DNA from: DSXF01 sp964387495
GTDB lineage: Bacteria; Chloroflexota; Anaerolineae; Anaerolineales; Villigracilaceae
NCBI GenBank assembly: GCA_964387495.1
Contig: CAYLXB010000010.1
Coordinates: 1-64,000 of the forward strand
DNA: 64,000 nucleotides
Reading direction: 5' to 3'
Of the stretch, positions 62,878-64,000 are shown piece after piece (position 1 is the first letter of the stretch; every line of letters begins with the position of its first letter). The translations under genes and the position numbers were made by a program. Below the pieces are notes generated by a model. The model was not told the origin of the DNA. It saw only the letters and a list, made by a program, of their open reading frames with translations, and searched no databases.

Positions 62878-64000
62878 GAGAATAGGATTTCAGCCTCGCG
62901 AACAACTTCTCATACTCCGCCGCGACCGAATCGGGGTCATAAATTTGCGCCAGGGCGGCAGGCTCACAGCGGTATTTCTCCCGGTTATCGAAAATCTCCA
63001 GCAGCGCCCCCGCCAGGGCAGCGGCATCACCGATGGGCGTTACCTGTCCCATGTTGTGCATCTGCACCGGGCGGCGCACCCCCGGCAGGGCCGAGGCCAC
63101 GCACGGGACGTTGTGCAGCATGGCTTCGACCTGCACCAGCCCAAAGGCCTCGGTCGAGTTGAGCGAGGGCACCACCAGCGCATCCAGGTTTGGATAAAAG
63201 GCCGCCATCTGGGCCGGGTCGAGCACGCCCAGGAACGTCCAGTGCCCCTGTGCTTCGTAGGCCTGGATGCGGGGCATCAGCCGGGCGGCATAGGCAGCTT
63301 CTCCAAGCACATCCCGGTACTGCCCGGCAAACAACACCTGCGCCTGGGGATATCTTTCCAGCACCGCCGGCAGGGCCTCCAGCAGGACCTCCACGCCCTT
63401 CTCCGCGGCAAAGCGCGCCGCCATGCCGATGGCCGGGCGCCGCCGGGCGGTATCGCAGGCGGCCGCAAAGGCCTCCGCGGCGCCGGGCGCAGCCGGCGGC
63501 AATTCCACCGGCGGCAGGATGGGGGTCAATTTATGCTTGTAGCTGGACAGGTAGGGGGAGTGGTCGGCGTAGTCCTGGGTATAGGTCACAATGTGATTGG
63601 CCAGGATTCCGGCTAGGTTGTTCTGGAAGTCGACCACCGCATTGACCAGCCGGTTGAACGGGCCGGGCTGCAGGAGCAGGTCGCAGTGGTAGGTCAGCAC
63701 GGCAGGTTTGCCGAACAGGCGCGCCCGCAAGGCCACGCCGGGGGCATCGAACTGTGGCAGGTGAAGCTGCACCACGTCATGCTCCCAGACCAGCCGGGTG
63801 GCGACCCAGCCGAAGGTGGGAGCCAGCACACCCTTGCTGATGCGCGCCGCCACCGGGATGCGGATGACCCGCACGCCGTCCAGCACTTCTTCACGCGGCA
63901 GCGAGCGGTCATACCGGGTGGTCATCACCGTCACCTGGTGGCCGCGCCTGGCAAAGGCGCGCGCCAGGCGCTCGGCATAGATGGTCAGCCCGGAAGTATG
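62870..64000 (-). CDS. Family 4 glycosyltransferase, N-terminus cut by window edge
   Basis: 377 codons lie in the window and the frame is open at base 64000, so the true start is outside. The visible N-terminal part reads SGLTIYAERLARAFARRGHQ, the usual GT4 opening (after a lost G-G). Motifs: RFAAEKGVEVLLEALPAVL and, near residue 275, EAFGLVQVEAMLHNVPCVAS with the E-x7-E pair that binds the nucleotide sugar. The retaining GT-B enzyme should transfer a sugar from a nucleotide donor to a lipid-linked or polymeric acceptor. Next gene overlaps by 8 nt. Confidence 0.93.
   Translation of the reverse strand, partial: HTSGLTIYAERLARAFARRGHQVTVMTTRYDRSLPREEVLDGVRVIRIPVAARISKGVLAPTFGWVATRLVWEHDVVQLHLPQFDAPGVALRARLFGKPAVLTYHCDLLLQPGPFNRLVNAVVDFQNNLAGILANHIVTYTQDYADHSPYLSSYKHKLTPILPPVELPPAAPGAAEAFAAACDTARRRPAIGMAARFAAEKGVEVLLEALPAVLERYPQAQVLFAGQYRDVLGEAAYAARLMPRIQAYEAQGHWTFLGVLDPAQMAAFYPNLDALVVPSLNSTEAFGLVQVEAMLHNVPCVASALPGVRRPVQMHNMGQVTPIGDAAALAGALLEIFDNREKYRCEPAALAQIYDPDSVAAEYEKLFARLKSYSHD

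Overview
The window is about 64 kb of a GC-rich bacterial chromosome, most likely from the phylum Chloroflexota, class Anaerolineae. This is inferred from gene content: two DUF2298 ('YYY') membrane proteins, a class I two-subunit fumarase, a ClpC, a PIN-TRAM membrane protein, a PC4-like protein and the protein now called 'quinate 5-dehydrogenase'. No rRNA, tRNA, CRISPR array, insertion sequence or phage gene was seen. Genes are densely packed with many 1-8 nt overlaps. Several genes have a TATAAT-like -10 box only 6-8 nt before the start codon and no ribosome binding site, which suggests leaderless mRNAs.

Layout. 1-6.9 kb: end of a chromate-transporter-like gene, an Elp3-type tRNA-modifying radical SAM enzyme divergent from a Trm9-like methyltransferase, a CPBP protease, an unknown protein and a membrane protein with a degenerate PPM-like head and a propeller-like outer domain. 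7-20.3 kb, mostly + strand: GNAT protein, fumarase alpha/beta, a DppB-DppC fused ABC permease coupled to a DUF885 lipoprotein, an overlapping trio (quinate-dehydrogenase-like, nucleotidyltransferase, PAP2 phosphatase), then SDR, M23 peptidase and Hsp20. 20.4-31.4 kb, mostly - strand: lone urocanase, Rrf2 regulator, lipoprotein, RadA, EamA transporter, nitroreductase, and a signalling cluster of two GAF histidine kinases and a receiver protein.

31.5-33.3 kb holds the most interesting gene. It is a peroxiredoxin-glutaredoxin fusion whose peroxidatic cysteine codon is TGA, with an inverted repeat just downstream that fits a bacterial SECIS element. It is best read as a selenoprotein. It is divergent from the kinase cluster and followed by a HAMP-only membrane sensor.

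33.3-49 kb: housekeeping genes on the - strand (dusB, msrA, clpC, MazG-like, M42 peptidase, methyltransferase, cysS, PIN-TRAM, a large LytS-like histidine kinase, plsC, cmk, a GT-C membrane protein). 49-64 kb: a cell-surface glycan or envelope locus with a sulfatase-fold membrane enzyme and then a near-continuous - strand run: GT4 glycosyltransferase (cut by the window end), two methyltransferases, a GT-C protein, a 1655-residue GT-C/DUF2298 fusion, DUF952, GNAT and a second DUF2298 protein. The + strand coding genes before about 20.3 kb are much more C-rich than those after it.
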